From contig JAMPIQ010000001.1 in NCBI GenBank assembly GCA_024699855.1, forward strand, positions 7,688,001 to 7,752,000: a DNA stretch of 64,000 bases, read 5' to 3'. Position 1 is the first letter of the stretch; the number at the start of each line of letters is the position of its first letter. A program made the position numbers and the translations under genes. The notes under the pieces were generated by a model. It did not search any database, had not been told where the DNA came from, and saw only the letters and a program-made list of their open reading frames with translations. The DNA is from Aphelenchoides besseyi (Eukaryota; Nematoda; Chromadorea; Rhabditida; Aphelenchoididae). Of this stretch, positions 18,063-30,700 are shown in pieces.

Positions 18063-18970
18063 ATGGAGCTTGCACCCAGTCTTCTATTGACGTTGAAAGA
18101 GCATCCAATTCAACGCTTCGACAAATGTACGTTGAAATGGATGGGCGCTCGAAAAAATCCCGGTTTCGAAGATCTGGTTAATCAATTAGGAAGGTTGTCA
18201 GCTAAGGTGTTCGAACATGGTTTGCTAGAATTATTTAATTTTGATCTTAGGCACGGGGTTTGCATTCGACAAGTAATGATCATTTCTCTAATTTGATCGA
18301 CAGCGAAAAAACGTTGTACGTATATTGGGAGCCTATTGCTGAAGAGAACAAGACGAATCGAGTGATTGGATTTGCGAAAGTTGTCAAATCCCGTTTATAT
18401 TTACGGAATCTAGAGAATCAATCATTCATTCACGATCCACTTTGTTTTATGGACTTCTACATTTGTCAACCAGTTCAACGACATGGTTACGGAAAAAAAC
18501 TTTTTGATTACATTCTGGAGGTAATTCTACGAATTCGTTTTCAATATCTAGTTGAAAATTTAGAAGGAGGATGTTAAAGCCGAGGAATGTGCTTTTGACA
18601 ATCCAACTGCCGCTTTTCTTTCATTTCTTCAAAAGAATTACAATTTGGTTGATCCAATTCGCCAGTCGAATCGATTTGTTGTTTACGAACCCTTCTTTGA
18701 GACATTGGAACCTGAATTGAATGGTGGAGACGAGTTTTCAACTGCATCTTCTCGACTAAACTCTCAACGTTCTTCCATCTCGTCTCCCATCAAATCAACA
18801 GTAAGTTTTTGATCAGTTTTCAAGTCTAATCGTATGTATTTTAGCGAAGCGACACAGTCGATGAGCTTATTCACCGCAACTTTGAGCCTCGACAACGCCG
18901 TTCAGCCAAACCGGAATCTGCCGAAGGGCGCAAATACGAACGAGACTTTTGCCATCAAACTTTGTGGTAG
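18063..18970 (+). CDS. mec-17: Alpha-tubulin N-acetyltransferase
   Basis: This enzyme acetylates Lys40 of alpha-tubulin inside microtubules. It is needed for touch-receptor microtubules and cilia in nematodes. Five exons give about 250 residues. The GNAT core has 'ENKTNRVIGFAKVVKSRLYL', the catalytic Asp in 'CFMDFYICQPVQRHG', and the acetyl-CoA P-loop 'QRHGYGKKLFDYIL', all as in ATAT1/MEC-17. The next exon holds 'AFDNPTAAFLSFLQKNYNLV', the conserved C-terminal part of the catalytic domain. A Ser/Arg-rich tail follows and ends 'ERDFCHQTLW'. AATAAA lies at 19146-19151. IFT172 starts 360 bp downstream on the same strand. Confidence 0.95.
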
Positions 18971-19330
18971 TCGAGCTCTTTCTATCTGCTAAACAACTTG
19001 GCTTATGTTGCATTTAATAATTCACTTCAAACATCCACTTATGTTCGTGTCGTTTCATTGAGCTTTTACTCGCAAACTTCTCTTAAAACTCAACTACCAA
19101 CTCCCGTGATTGTTCATAAGTGATCTCATTACTTTTGTCTTGGGAAATAAAGTTGAAACCTTTATTTTTATTGAACACTCAATCAACATAATTTAAAAGA
19201 GAAAGATGACAAACAAGAGCCTCTACAAACATTGAATTCGCAGTTGCTATTGGTAACACAAAACACCAGTCAAAAGTGGAAGTATAAGAAGAGTCGAAAG
19301 TACGTTGATTTCACTTCTTTTTTTATCGAA

Positions 19331-22300
19331 ATGAACTTGAAGTTTTTGAACACGCTAATTGATCCACAAGTGAGTTGATCGTAGGTTATTACTTATAGTG
19401 TTTAGGATGAGATTGCTCGTGTGCCGTCAATCGCTTTTGCACCAAACAACCGGAAAGTTGCAATCGCTACAGCAGATCGACACGTTTACATTTACGATGA
19501 CAAGTTCAATCGCAGAGACAAATTCTCAACGAAACCGATTGATTCACAGGTTTATTATACGAGAAGAGAAGAAATAGACTTTCGTTTAGTATGGAAAGAA
19601 ATCTTATGAGATTCGCAACATCGTCTTCTCACCGGACTCGACAAAATTGGCCGTCGCACAAACCGACAGCATCGTTTTTGTTTACCGTTTGGGCGAAAAT
19701 TGGTATGTTAATTACATGGATTTAATATTGTTTAGTGTTTAGGGACGAGAAGAAAGTCATTTGCAACAAATTCAATCAATCATCAGCCGCATCGGCAATT
19801 ACTTGGCCAGAAGAAAACAAACTGATCATAGGATTAGTTGACGGTCGAGTAAGGGTTGCATCTATTGGCTCAAACAAATGTACGACATATTACAAAACAG
19901 ACAAGCTTACAACTGCGATTTCTGCACAGTAAGTTTACAGATGTAATTCTCCAATGACATGTACTGTTTTAGCCCGAATCGCAAGTCATTTGTGTCGGGA
20001 CATATTGATGGAGCAATCATCTTGTATTCGTTCGAAAGTCGAGTTCAGGTTGTAATATGAGACTTTTTGTTTTATGATTGTATAGCTTTAGACTTTGATT
20101 GTAAAGCATTCGACTGCTCCTTATTGTTTGCTGTTGACTAACTTTGGTATCATTGCTGCGGGAGCAGATCGACGAATTGTTTCGTATACGGAACAAGGAC
20201 GTACATTACAACAATTTGATTACAATCGAGATGCAGAGGAAAAAGAATTTACTGTTGCAGTTTTGGACCCGAGTGGCTTTAACGTTGTAATTGGCAGTTT
20301 TGACAGGTGACATGATGATCTCGACTCCTTTCAAAACGACTTTTAGATTACGACTTATGACATGGAATTCGCGAAGAGGTGCTTGGGATGAAGGCAGTCA
20401 ATTGTTAATTCGTAATTTGTATACGTTAACTGCATTGGCTTGGAAACCGGACGGCTCCACAGTCGTTTGTGGAAGCTTAACTGGAGCAGTTGTGATTGTT
20501 GATTGTTGTTTGAAAAGAACGTTGTTGAAAGGACGATTCGAGACCACTTATGTTTCGCCGTCACAAGTGGTATAATATTGATTATTCGGTTTGTATCTAA
20601 CAAAGCTTTTTTAGGTGATTCGCGACACAGAGTCAGAACGACAGTGTGGAATAAGATCAGAGAAAGGGCTTAACATAACGGACATTCGAATCATGGGACG
20701 CACAAATCGTAATGTTATCGCCTACACACCGCAAACTCTTATAGTAGCAGATATGGAAGTTGACAAAGTGATTGAGATAATTCTCTCAGATTCATTCAAT
20801 TTTTCAGTTTTCCGAAATTGCGTGGGATGCTGGAGGAAATGAAAAGTTCTATTTTGACAATGAAGAGTGTTGCATGATCATAAATGCAGGAGAAATCAGC
20901 TTGATTGAATACGGAAGAAACGAGATCATTGGCTGGATACGAACTGAACGTATTAGTCCCCATTTGATTAGTGTTCGTTTGGCGGAAAAACGACGTCGAC
21001 AAGGAAAAATGGAAATTAGACGAGTCGCCTATCTACTCGACATTCACACGATTGCTGTCGGTAATAACGAATTGGAAATATGAAGACTATAGTTATTTAG
21101 TGAACCTTGCAAACAACATTCATTTGGCTCAAATCACCCACAACAGCGTAATTGATTGGTTAGAAGTATTTTATAACCAGCTAAGTTCCTCCTAAACATG
21201 AGTATTTTAGCTAAACGAAACGGCTGAAAAGTTACTTTTCCGTGATCTTCGTTCTGCACTTTATCTTCACGATATTGAAGCCAACCAGACGGTCAATATG
21301 ATCAACTTCTGTTCGTACGTTCAATGGGTTCCGCAGAGTGATGTTGTGGTCGCTCAGAATAACGCACAACTTTGCGTTTGGTACAACGCGGAAAATCCCG
21401 AACAAATGGTTCAGATTCCAATTCAAGGAGACGTTGAATCAGTAATGCGCGATCAGAATCGTACAGAAGTTATTGTTCAGGTTACTACTATCCCAGGGAA
21501 ATAAGGACGTGCAAATTTCTAGGAAAATAACAGTCGAGTAGCCTACGAGTTAGATAGCATGCTTATTGAGTTCGGAACGGCGATTGATGATCTCGATTTG
21601 AATCGTGCACTCATTTTTCTCGAAGATTCCGAAAAAGCAAACGTCGATGTTGCAGCAATGTGGCGTCAATTGGCAGCCGTTGCAATTCAAGAAGGTCGTC
21701 TGTTAATCGCGCAACGATGTTTTGCGGGATTGAATGATATCGCAAGAGTACGGTAAGAGCATTCAGAAAATACACGATTTTACTTCTGTTTGACAAGTTT
21801 TGTCGCAAAAACTATCGAAATGGCAGATGATGCTGGAGGCTCTGATGGTCTTCAAGATTACCGTGTTCGTGCGAGAATTGCACTAATGCAGAAGCAAATA
21901 AAAGAAGCCGAGCGAATTTATTTGGATAATGCACGTTTATTGCTTTCTGCTCTAATCGACGACACTTTAGAATGCAGTTGATGAAGCCTTGACTATGTAT
22001 CAAAAGTTACACAAATGGAATGAAGCATTGCAATTAGCGACGGCTACGGTAGGTTGAAGAAGCATAGTCGAGATAATGGAATTGCACTTAGAATTATCCC
22101 GATTTGGAAGGATTGAAAAGCCGCTACATTCGAAATTTGCATGAAACCGGACAAGAAGACAAAGCGGCGGAAATTCGAGTTGAAGAAGGAAAACCATTAG
22201 AAGCTGTTGAGTTGTATCTACGTTCTAATCGACCAGCAATGGCGGCCACAATCATTTTGGATAATCGACGTTTAGCTGAAGATGAATTTCTGATCGACAA

Positions 22301-25300
22301 AGTGGCACAAGCGTTGATGACCAGTGGGATACACGACAAAGTCGGCGAGTTATACGAACTGACGGGTCGAAATGAATTGGCCTTAGAAAATTACAAAAAG
22401 AGTCATGAATATGCAAAAGCCGTTAATGTACGTGAACCCGTTAAAGTGTATCAAGAATCAATTTAGATTGCACGAGTTGCTTTTCCTGACAAAGTGATTG
22501 AATTGGAAGAAGAATGGGGTGACTATTTGTTCGAATCGGGGAGTCACGACGCAGCAATTAGTCATTTTCTTGGTAAACAAACTTGGACAAATCAATCGAA
22601 TGTGGTCGTTTAGAGTGTGGAAAAACAGAAAAGGCAGCAAACGCGGCGATTTGGGCAAAAGAATGGGAAAAGGCATTGGAAATCCTCGAAGTTTTGGAGT
22701 CTGGACCAAATATCAGTGATTTTTACATTCGAATTGCCGAACATTTCGAAGCAGACGGCGAATACGATGTAAGAGAATATTGGGTAGATTGAGCGTGATT
22801 AACGTTGCAGAAAGCTGAACGTTATTATCTCGATGCCAATCTGCCAACTCAAGCGATTGAGATGTATCATAAGGCGAATCGATGGACTGATGCGTACAAA
22901 TTGGCCGCAGAGTTTATGGATTCAACCGAAACGCATGAACTGTACTTACAGAAAGCGACCGAATTGGAGCAAAGTGGTCGCTGGAAAGAAGCCGAAGAAG
23001 TTGGAAATGAGCTATCTAGCAGTTTTATTTGTGATTTCAGCTATACGTTTCTGTTGGAGAACCGAATCGAGCGATTGCAATGTATAAAGCGGCAAATCGA
23101 TTGGAAGAAATGATGCGATTGGTTGAGCGTTTTCATTCCGAACATGTTGACGAAACACATTTACGTTTGGCAGAAGATTTGGAACAAAATGGCGAATGGA
23201 AAGCTGCCGAAGAACAATACTTAGCAGGCGGCGATTGGAAAGCCGCGGTGAACATGTACAAAACAGCCAATTTGTGGGAGGATGCGTATCGTATTGCGAA
23301 GAATCAAGGTGGAGATCACGGAGCCAAACAAATCGCATTTCTTTGGGCAAAAAGTTTGGGCGGCGATGCGGCAGTTTCACTTCTTCAGACCTATGGTCTT
23401 CTTGAAGACGCTATTGATGTTGGAGCCGAGAAAGGGTTAGTTTATTGCCAAACAAATGCATGTTTATTTCGAATTGCCTAAACCTGCGTAGTAGTCAACT
23501 AGTTTCTCTTTTCCTGGATGTTCTCTTTTCTTCCACCAGGTATTCCAAAAATAAGCGATGAGTGCCACAAATGCCGCGCTAACAAACAGAATACATCCAA
23601 TGGTCACATCCCACGTATCTGAAGTCAGATATCCTTAGCCGCCGCTTTGAATACCTACTGTTTGCAAGCCAATAGCGGAATTGAAAATCTCGTTCAAACC
23701 TAAAACAACAAAACTTCCCAATAGACTCGGAATACTCACTGGATGTTTCTGATTCTTTCGGTTTCACTTAACGGACGACACGGTCGAACCGTTTCCATTA
23801 TGTTGTCCGCCTCAACCAATGATACCCGCATAAAACGGGAACTCACATTTCGAACACTTTGAATCTATAAGAATCAAAGTACAATCTTGAACTTGGGTTT
23901 ACGTTAATTGCGCCATTCAGATCGCCAATTTGGCCACTATTTCCCAATCGAATTGATCGTAACTGAATTCCTTTGACTTTTAATTTGCGATCGATTTGAC
24001 GTAATTGGTTGGCATCAATTGCGGCTGAAGCAAGAATGTTACGGACCGTTTAAGATCTCCGAGTTTACTGTTGTTTCTTTCAAAGTTGGTTGCGACGAAC
24101 ACGTATCTTCCAACTTCAGAAGTGAACGGAGGCATCTCGTCGATTGCCGCTGTTACAGACACTAAATAAGCAGTTTGGCTTTCATTCGTGTTGTACATAA
24201 ACTCCTCCAACTGTAAAACCAAAAGTAGGGGAAATAGAAAAGCAACATACACGATGATCGATTGCTTCTTGGGTCTCAAAATTGAATATTTGAATGAGTT
24301 GATGGTTTTTGTTCAACAATCTCAGATCAATGTCTCCTTCAAACCATCGACAATCTTGGACCAACGCTTGAACCATCGATTTTAAAACGTTCAGCTGATC
24401 GAACTGTTCAGTTAAGAGCGGCACCACGGTTATTTTCCATTTCTCGCACTCCATCACTTTTTTTCAATTAATGCGTTTTTGACATACGAACTTACATTTA
24501 CAAGAGTGTGCTGCCTTGGTGAAAGGGATCAGTAAATTCAAGATTACGATAAAACTGAACATCGTTGATGAGAAAAACTACACAAAACGATGCATTTTAC
24601 TCGAAAACAAAACTGTTGACATTCGGTTTTTAAACAAGGAGCTTAATCGACGGCCGTTTTCATCGAATGACGTTGTTGTGTTTGAGTTGCTGATCGAACC
24701 GATTTACATAGTTCGTTGTGCGGTCAACAATTCAAATCCTCGCTTATTCACTCTTCCGTTTTGATTATACGACAATTTGAGCGCCAAATTGATTTGCATT
24801 TTAACTTTCAGCGAATTCGAGTTTGTCTTTGAACTTTGTCGTTTGGGTGCCACGAATCGATTAGCCGACGTTCAATTGAAATATGCGGAACACTTGGAGG
24901 ATGAGGGCGAATACAATCGAGCCGAACAGTTCTATCTACAAGCCGGAAAGTCACGTGAAGCGGTGCTCATGTACATTCACAACCAACAGTGGGAAGCAGC
25001 GGAAAGATTAGCGAGGTTTGATCCGTGAATAACAACAACAAGCTCAATATTCTTAGTTCTCATTGTCCCGATCTGTTGAATGACGTTTACATCGGCCATG
25101 CTCGATCAGCACTCGAAGCCAAAGATCATGAACGATCCGAAAGCTACTTGTTGCGAGCTAATCGTGCAGATATCATTTTAACGTTAATACTAATCCACTT
25201 TTCAAATCGTGATTGTTTTCTAGGTATTACAAAGAAATGGGGATGTGGCCCGATGCATTACGAATTGCTCGGGATTATGCACCGGACTCATTGGCACAAC

Positions 25301-27075
25301 TTCAAGTTGAATACGAAAACGTTCAATTGAAATCGGGTGCACGCGGAGCTGATTCCTTTTTTGCGCAGGCACGAGATTGGGAGCTACAGGAGGATTACGA
25401 TAATGCCATTGCTTGTTACATGAAAGTCGACAGTCCGCTAACTAACGACAATCGTCTAATATCTCAAGCGTACATAAAGGTTGGTTTGCTCGAGGATTCT
25501 GTCCACTGTTTTTTTGTTTTAGGCCGGCGATTTGGTAACCAAATTTGTGACCGACAATACGAAAAGATCAGAATTGGTTGATATCATTTGCGAAAAATTG
25601 AAATCATTGAAACAACATTTGGCTGCAAGTGAAATCTATTTGTCCGTTGATCGACCGAATGACGCCGTTCGTTCGTTGATTGCTGCGAATGAATGGGCTA
25701 AAGCGAAAAAGGTTGTGAGATCCTTTCAAAACACTAAGTATGTTTGTTGAGTTTAGGTAGCTGGTGAATTGGCACCCGACTTGGAAGACGAAGTTGATGT
25801 CGCGTACCGCGAGTATCTGCGTAATCAGGGTCGAGTAGGCGAACTGATCAACGTCGATGTGATTAGTGCAATTGATATGCTCATTGAGCGTGGACAATGG
25901 GAAAAAGCACTTTCGACAGCAAAACAACAGAATGTAATCATCGGAAGAAGAGTACACAGATAACAGTTTGAACCATTTTAGCATCAGCCATTAATGGACA
26001 AATACGTGGCTATGTACGCGATGGAGCTCATGAATAGCGAACGTTTCCTTGATGCTGTGAAAGTTTTTGAACAATACGGAGCAGCATCCAACACGCAGAA
26101 TTTCAACATCTACAAACGACTAATCGACAGTGTAAGTTTTGTTTTATTGTAGTGAAAGCAAAGAGAATTGCAGTTGCTAAACATGCGAAATGTGACTTTT
26201 GAAATGCTGTCCAGTTTGCGAAACATGATCTTGAACTTGAATGTAGGAATGCAAAAGTCGTCGGACACAGTCGACGATCGAATCGTTCAAGTGAGTTGAT
26301 TTGACGGACTTTTAAATCACTAAATTCTTTGCAGATTTTTGATCGTTATCAATACGTTTTGCACTTCTCGGCATTTTCAAAGGCACTAGAAGACGTTGAA
26401 GCGACAGAAGCAAATCGACTGCGTTTAAAAATCAAGATTGCACTCTTAAGATACGTCGATCTACTTCAACCGGACAAAGTTTTCTATGAAGCAGGATTAG
26501 CATGCAGAAACGCCGACGGCAGTTATCAAAATATGGCATTTGCGTTTCTGAATCATTATTTGGATATTGTTGATTCGATAGAAGAAAACGATCCATCACT
26601 GGTCGACAACACGTTGTTCGAAGGTACTGATATCCCAACACAATACTCTCTACCGCAGCAAATGTTTTTAACCGTAAGTTTAACTCTCGTCTTGAAGTTG
26701 ATCAGACAATTCAGGAAGATGAACACGAAGACGTAAAAGAGTGGGTATTGAGTGTGTCGGTCGATCAAAAAGTTCAAAAAGAACTGAAAATGGACGAACG
26801 AGATTGTTACGAAGCAAGTTCAGTGGATTCGAATGGACGTGTTTATCCGATTTGTATTTTGTCTGGTAGTTGAATTCTTGCTGACATGATATCGGAATTC
26901 GTTTTCAGGCTATCCGATTTTAAATTCCCCCAAAGAGTTGGGTCGAAACAAATACGCGGATCCAACTGCGTGGCAACAGTTCGCAACTTTGATTCGAACA
27001 CATCCATCAGATCAACTCTTCGATGTTCAAGCGTTTCTATCACGATGGACGGGCTCATCCGTTTCGCTTGTTTGA
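19331..27075 (+). CDS. osm-1: Intraflagellar transport protein IFT172
   Basis: IFT172 is the largest IFT-B subunit and drives ciliary assembly and turnaround at the ciliary tip. More than 25 small exons splice to roughly 1650 residues, near the family length of about 1750. The start 'MNLKFLNTLIDP' and the blades 'VPSIAFAPNNRKVAIATADR' and 'IRNIVFSPDSTKLAVAQTDS' match the N-terminal WD40 propellers (to about 21500). TPR/alpha-solenoid repeats follow: 'AEQFYLQAGKSREAVLMYIH', 'EGEYNRAEQF', 'SLKQHLAASEIYLSVDRPND'. The end includes 'YPILNSPKELGRNKYADP', as in vertebrate IFT172. One intron, 23436-24811, is 1376 bp, about 30 times the usual size here, and joins 'GAEKG' to 'EFEFVFELCRLG' in phase. 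It contains another gene on the opposite strand. AATAAA at 27088-27093 lies only 12 bp after the stop. Confidence 0.96.
23464..24562 (-). CDS. Type I membrane protein nested antisense in an IFT172 intron, family unknown
   Basis: I do not recognise this family. On the minus strand the first exon starts at 24562 and encodes 'MFSFIVILNLLIPFTKAAHS', a good signal peptide. It splices (donor 'gtaagttcg' near 24503) to 'ECEKWKITVVPLLTEQF', then to exons containing 'FNFETQEAIDH', 'TAYLVSVTAAIDEMPPF', 'SEVGRYVFVATNF', 'ILASAAIDANQLRQ' and 'IRLGNSGQIGDLNGAI'. The final exon has one membrane helix ('IGCILFVSAAFVALIAYFW'), a basic stop-transfer 'KKREHPGKEK' and a short cytoplasmic tail ending at the TAA at 23464-23466. 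The predicted product is about 300 residues with an extracellular region. The first ectodomain exons have a cadherin-like look (aromatic-x-Y-x-V-x-A), but this is weak. Two internal junctions, near 24030 and 23770, are ambiguous. Confidence 0.6.
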
Positions 27076-27754
27076 ATGTTTTCATCGAATAAACAATATC
27101 TTTTGCACGGAGGTTTAGCCGAAACGTTAATACGAGACTGAGAACGTCGTTCAAAATAATCTGTTAGTTATTGGATGAGAAAAAAACGAGAAATCACACT
27201 TCGAATCCAGGTTCTTTTGAGTTCAACCTTTCGAACAAAAAGTACAGACCACCGAAGGCCACCTGTCAACTTTGTTTTGAGTCGGCGAGTGGGCGCCCTT
27301 TTGGCCATGATTCTGCATCGGATCGAATGCTGCTTTCATGTTCACGTCTTGTCATTTGGCCGTACGGACAATTTGCCGCGTCCGTGAGTTCTTTTTGTTT
27401 GTGAGCGTTGAATTTGATAATCTCGAAGACAATCGGAAAACATTTAAAAGGTTTCACTCATTTGTGGTTACGAATTCCGGTTTATTGCGCATGTACGTGA
27501 TTTTTAAAATTTCTATGTATTGCATTTTGGCAATTATAAGTGTAGATTAGGTTTTATTATCGATGAAATCTGCAACTCTCTTCAATTTCAAGCTCTTTAA
27601 CTTAAACATCGCACTTCATATACCAGATGTTCTTTTGGTCTTTAAAGCAAGAGAGCCAATCAAATCGATTTAAATGTCATCCTTATGTCTTTCACGAGTT
27701 CAAGTTTTCGTTTTAACTTAAACCTTACTGATTTAGTCAGTGCTTCTTCCCGCC
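27076..27754. other. Intergenic between IFT172 and the CLIK-repeat gene
   Basis: Apart from the IFT172 poly(A) signal at 27088, nothing coding is supported in these 680 bp. Overlapping short ORFs on both strands around 27170-27550 lack domains. The promoter of the downstream repetitive gene should lie here. Confidence 0.5.
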
Positions 27755-30700
27755 ATGTCATCTTATCGCAGTTCGGCGCGATCTTCTGCTGGTGCGGGAA
27801 GAAGTTCGTTCAGCAGTAGTACAAGTGCCGGTAGTTCGAAGTTCAGTTCTCTTTCGACCGGACGTTCAACAGCATCAACACTTGGTCGAACTGATTATGG
27901 AAGTAGTCGAACAACAGGCTCTTCATCGTCGTATTCTGCAAAAGACTATAAGTCAACAAGCAACGATTATTCGTCATCTTCGAGTCGTTTTGGTAAAACT
28001 GATTATTCCAGTTCACGAACAAATGATTCCACAAATAATCGAGATTATTCACGACGTAGCAGTGGTGTTGGTCGCTCATCAGCTCTTGATTCAAAGACTG
28101 AAACAAATTCTTCTACTCGATCTCGTGAGCCAACGACAACTCGCGATTACGGAGGTTTGAGTTCGAGACGAGACTCAACGACTGACAGACGATCTTCATT
28201 GGCTCCAACAGATTATACATCTACGAGAAGATCTTCGGATTACAAAACCGAGAGTTCAACACGATCGCGTGAACAGAGTGTAGGCCGAACAACAACAAAC
28301 GACTATTCAAGTCGAAGATCAGCACGAGAGCCGTCAACTGACAGAACAACAACCCGAGATTATGGAGGGTTAAGTTCGAGACGCGATTCAAGTACAGATA
28401 GACGGTCATCATTAGCTCCTACTGATTACACATCAACTCGTAGATCATCTGATTACAAGACGGAAAGTTCAACGAGGTCTCGAGAACCTAGTACTGATCG
28501 TTCTTCAAAATTGACAAGCGATTATTCATCCCGTCGATCTGCACGCGATTCGTCTACAGATCGCACATCAACACGCGATTATGGAGGTTTAAGTTCGCAA
28601 AGAGATTCGAGTGCGGATAGACGATCGTCGTTAGCAGCAACGGACTATACGTCAACGAGAAGATCTTCAGATTACAAAAATGACAACTCACCTTCGAGTC
28701 GTTTTGGCAAAACTGATTACTCAAGTTCACGCACGGGCGATTCAACAAGTACGCGTGATTACAGTCGACGAGATAGTAGTGTTACGAGAGGATCAACACG
28801 AGACAATTTGAAAGCCGAGTCAACATTAACCGGAAGATCACGAGAAACGAGCGTTTCCAAAGATTATTCGTCATTATCTGCACGAGATCGAAGTTCAGAT
28901 AGACGATCTTCGCTGGCTCCTACTGATTACACATCAACACGACGTTCTTCCGATTACAAAACTGAAAGCACTTCAAGATCGCGTGAACCAAGTGTTGGTC
29001 AAACATCAACAACGGATTATTCAAGTCGCCGATCAGCTCGTGATTCGTCCACTGATCGTAGTTCAACTCGTGATTACGCAGGTTTGAATTCGCGACGAGA
29101 TTCAACGACTGACAGAAGCAGTTCACGAGACTACGGAACACACAGTTCAACAAGACGAGAAAGTACATCTGATCGTGTTCCAAAAACTGAATACAGTTCA
29201 AGGTAAATTTCATAGTTATTAATATAAATTCTAATGAAAAATCCCATCATTTAGGTACAGCAGTCGTGCTCGGGATTCTAGTACTGAACGTTCATCAACT
29301 CGAGATTACACAAGTAGCCGACGAGATTCAAATGCCACCAAGGATTACACTTCTCGTACTTCACGAGAGCCGAGTACTACAAAAGATTACTCAACCAAAA
29401 CTCGAGATTATGGCCTAAATGACAAAACAGACGATCCGAGTAGCTACAGACGAAGAAGTTCGGCATATACCTCAGATATTGGAACTAAAAGCAGAGATCG
29501 TAGTGTAGACAAAACAACAAGTGACAGTTACACACGTTCAAGTCGAGATTTCAGTTCAGATCGTTACTCGTCCACAAAAGCCGGCTACACATCTCGATAT
29601 GATCGAAATGAGAAATCCGACGATCGAACTTCTCGGCGTGATTCAATTTACGATACTTCAAAATCGAAACTTGACAGTACAACAAGCGATTATTCGAGAA
29701 GAGGTTCCCGTGATCCAAGTAGCGAACGACGTTATTCTTCTGCTGCAAAGACTGAAAATGTCAAACCTACAGTCGATACCAAACTCTCCAATGATCTCAG
29801 CAAGTACAGTTCAAATCGTGATTTTTCTTCAAAATACAGTCGAGACAAATCCAATGATCGTAATACAAAATCCAGCGCACTTGACAGTTCAACGTACAGT
29901 CATCCAGAATACTCATCTCGTAAAAGCCGAGATTATGGTGCGGAGAAATGTGACGACAAATACACATCCAAATACGATTCAATTGGATTTGATCGAAAAA
30001 GTCGCAAGACGGACGTTGACGAAATACCAACTTATCAACACAAAGACTCTAAACCTCCTGCTGAGAAAGAATCCAAAAAAGAGAACAAGATCGGTACGTC
30101 GCCTTTTTCGATTTCCTCCTACAGTATGGGTTTGAATATTCCGCGTTCAATTTTCGATAAGCCATCTGACACTCAATCTGAAAGCGAATATGAGGACGAA
30201 GACGAGGAATACGAAGAAGATTCTGAAGAGATGAATACCGCAAATTTCTCGTTTGATCTCGGAAAGAAGAAGCCAACTGAAGATGCCAACGTACCAAAAA
30301 AAGACGAAAAGAAATCAACGATCCCTGAAACTAAATTGAAGAGCAAAAGTGCGGATATTAAGAAGGTTGCTGACGATCCAAAAACGAAAACAGAAGAGGA
30401 GAAATCGAGCAGTAAGGCCGACGATAAAACAACGAACGTTGAGAAGAAACAAGCGTCATCGTTGAAGAAAGTTCCGGCTAAAAGAGCGGCTGACAAGGAA
30501 GAAGAACTGGAATTAGAAAGCGATCTCGTTGCTGATTTCAACAAGACTCCAAAACATGAAGTTAATTTTAAGAAACCAACGGTGAAGAAACCTGCTGTTT
30601 CTGATGACAAGCCAACTACTGATGCGAAAAAACCTGTTACTTCTGATACAAAAACCCCAAAAGTTCCATCAAAATCGACCGAGAGCGATAAGAAACCGGC

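Noticed and set aside
24516..24764. 82-codon plus ORF within the large IFT172 intron
   Set aside because: It overlaps the signal-peptide exon of the nested minus-strand gene, lacks in-phase splice partners with IFT172 and has no recognisable features.
27181..27215. Possible tRNA T-arm ('ttcgaatcc')
   Set aside because: The flanks do not form a T stem, and no acceptor or anticodon arms can be folded around it.
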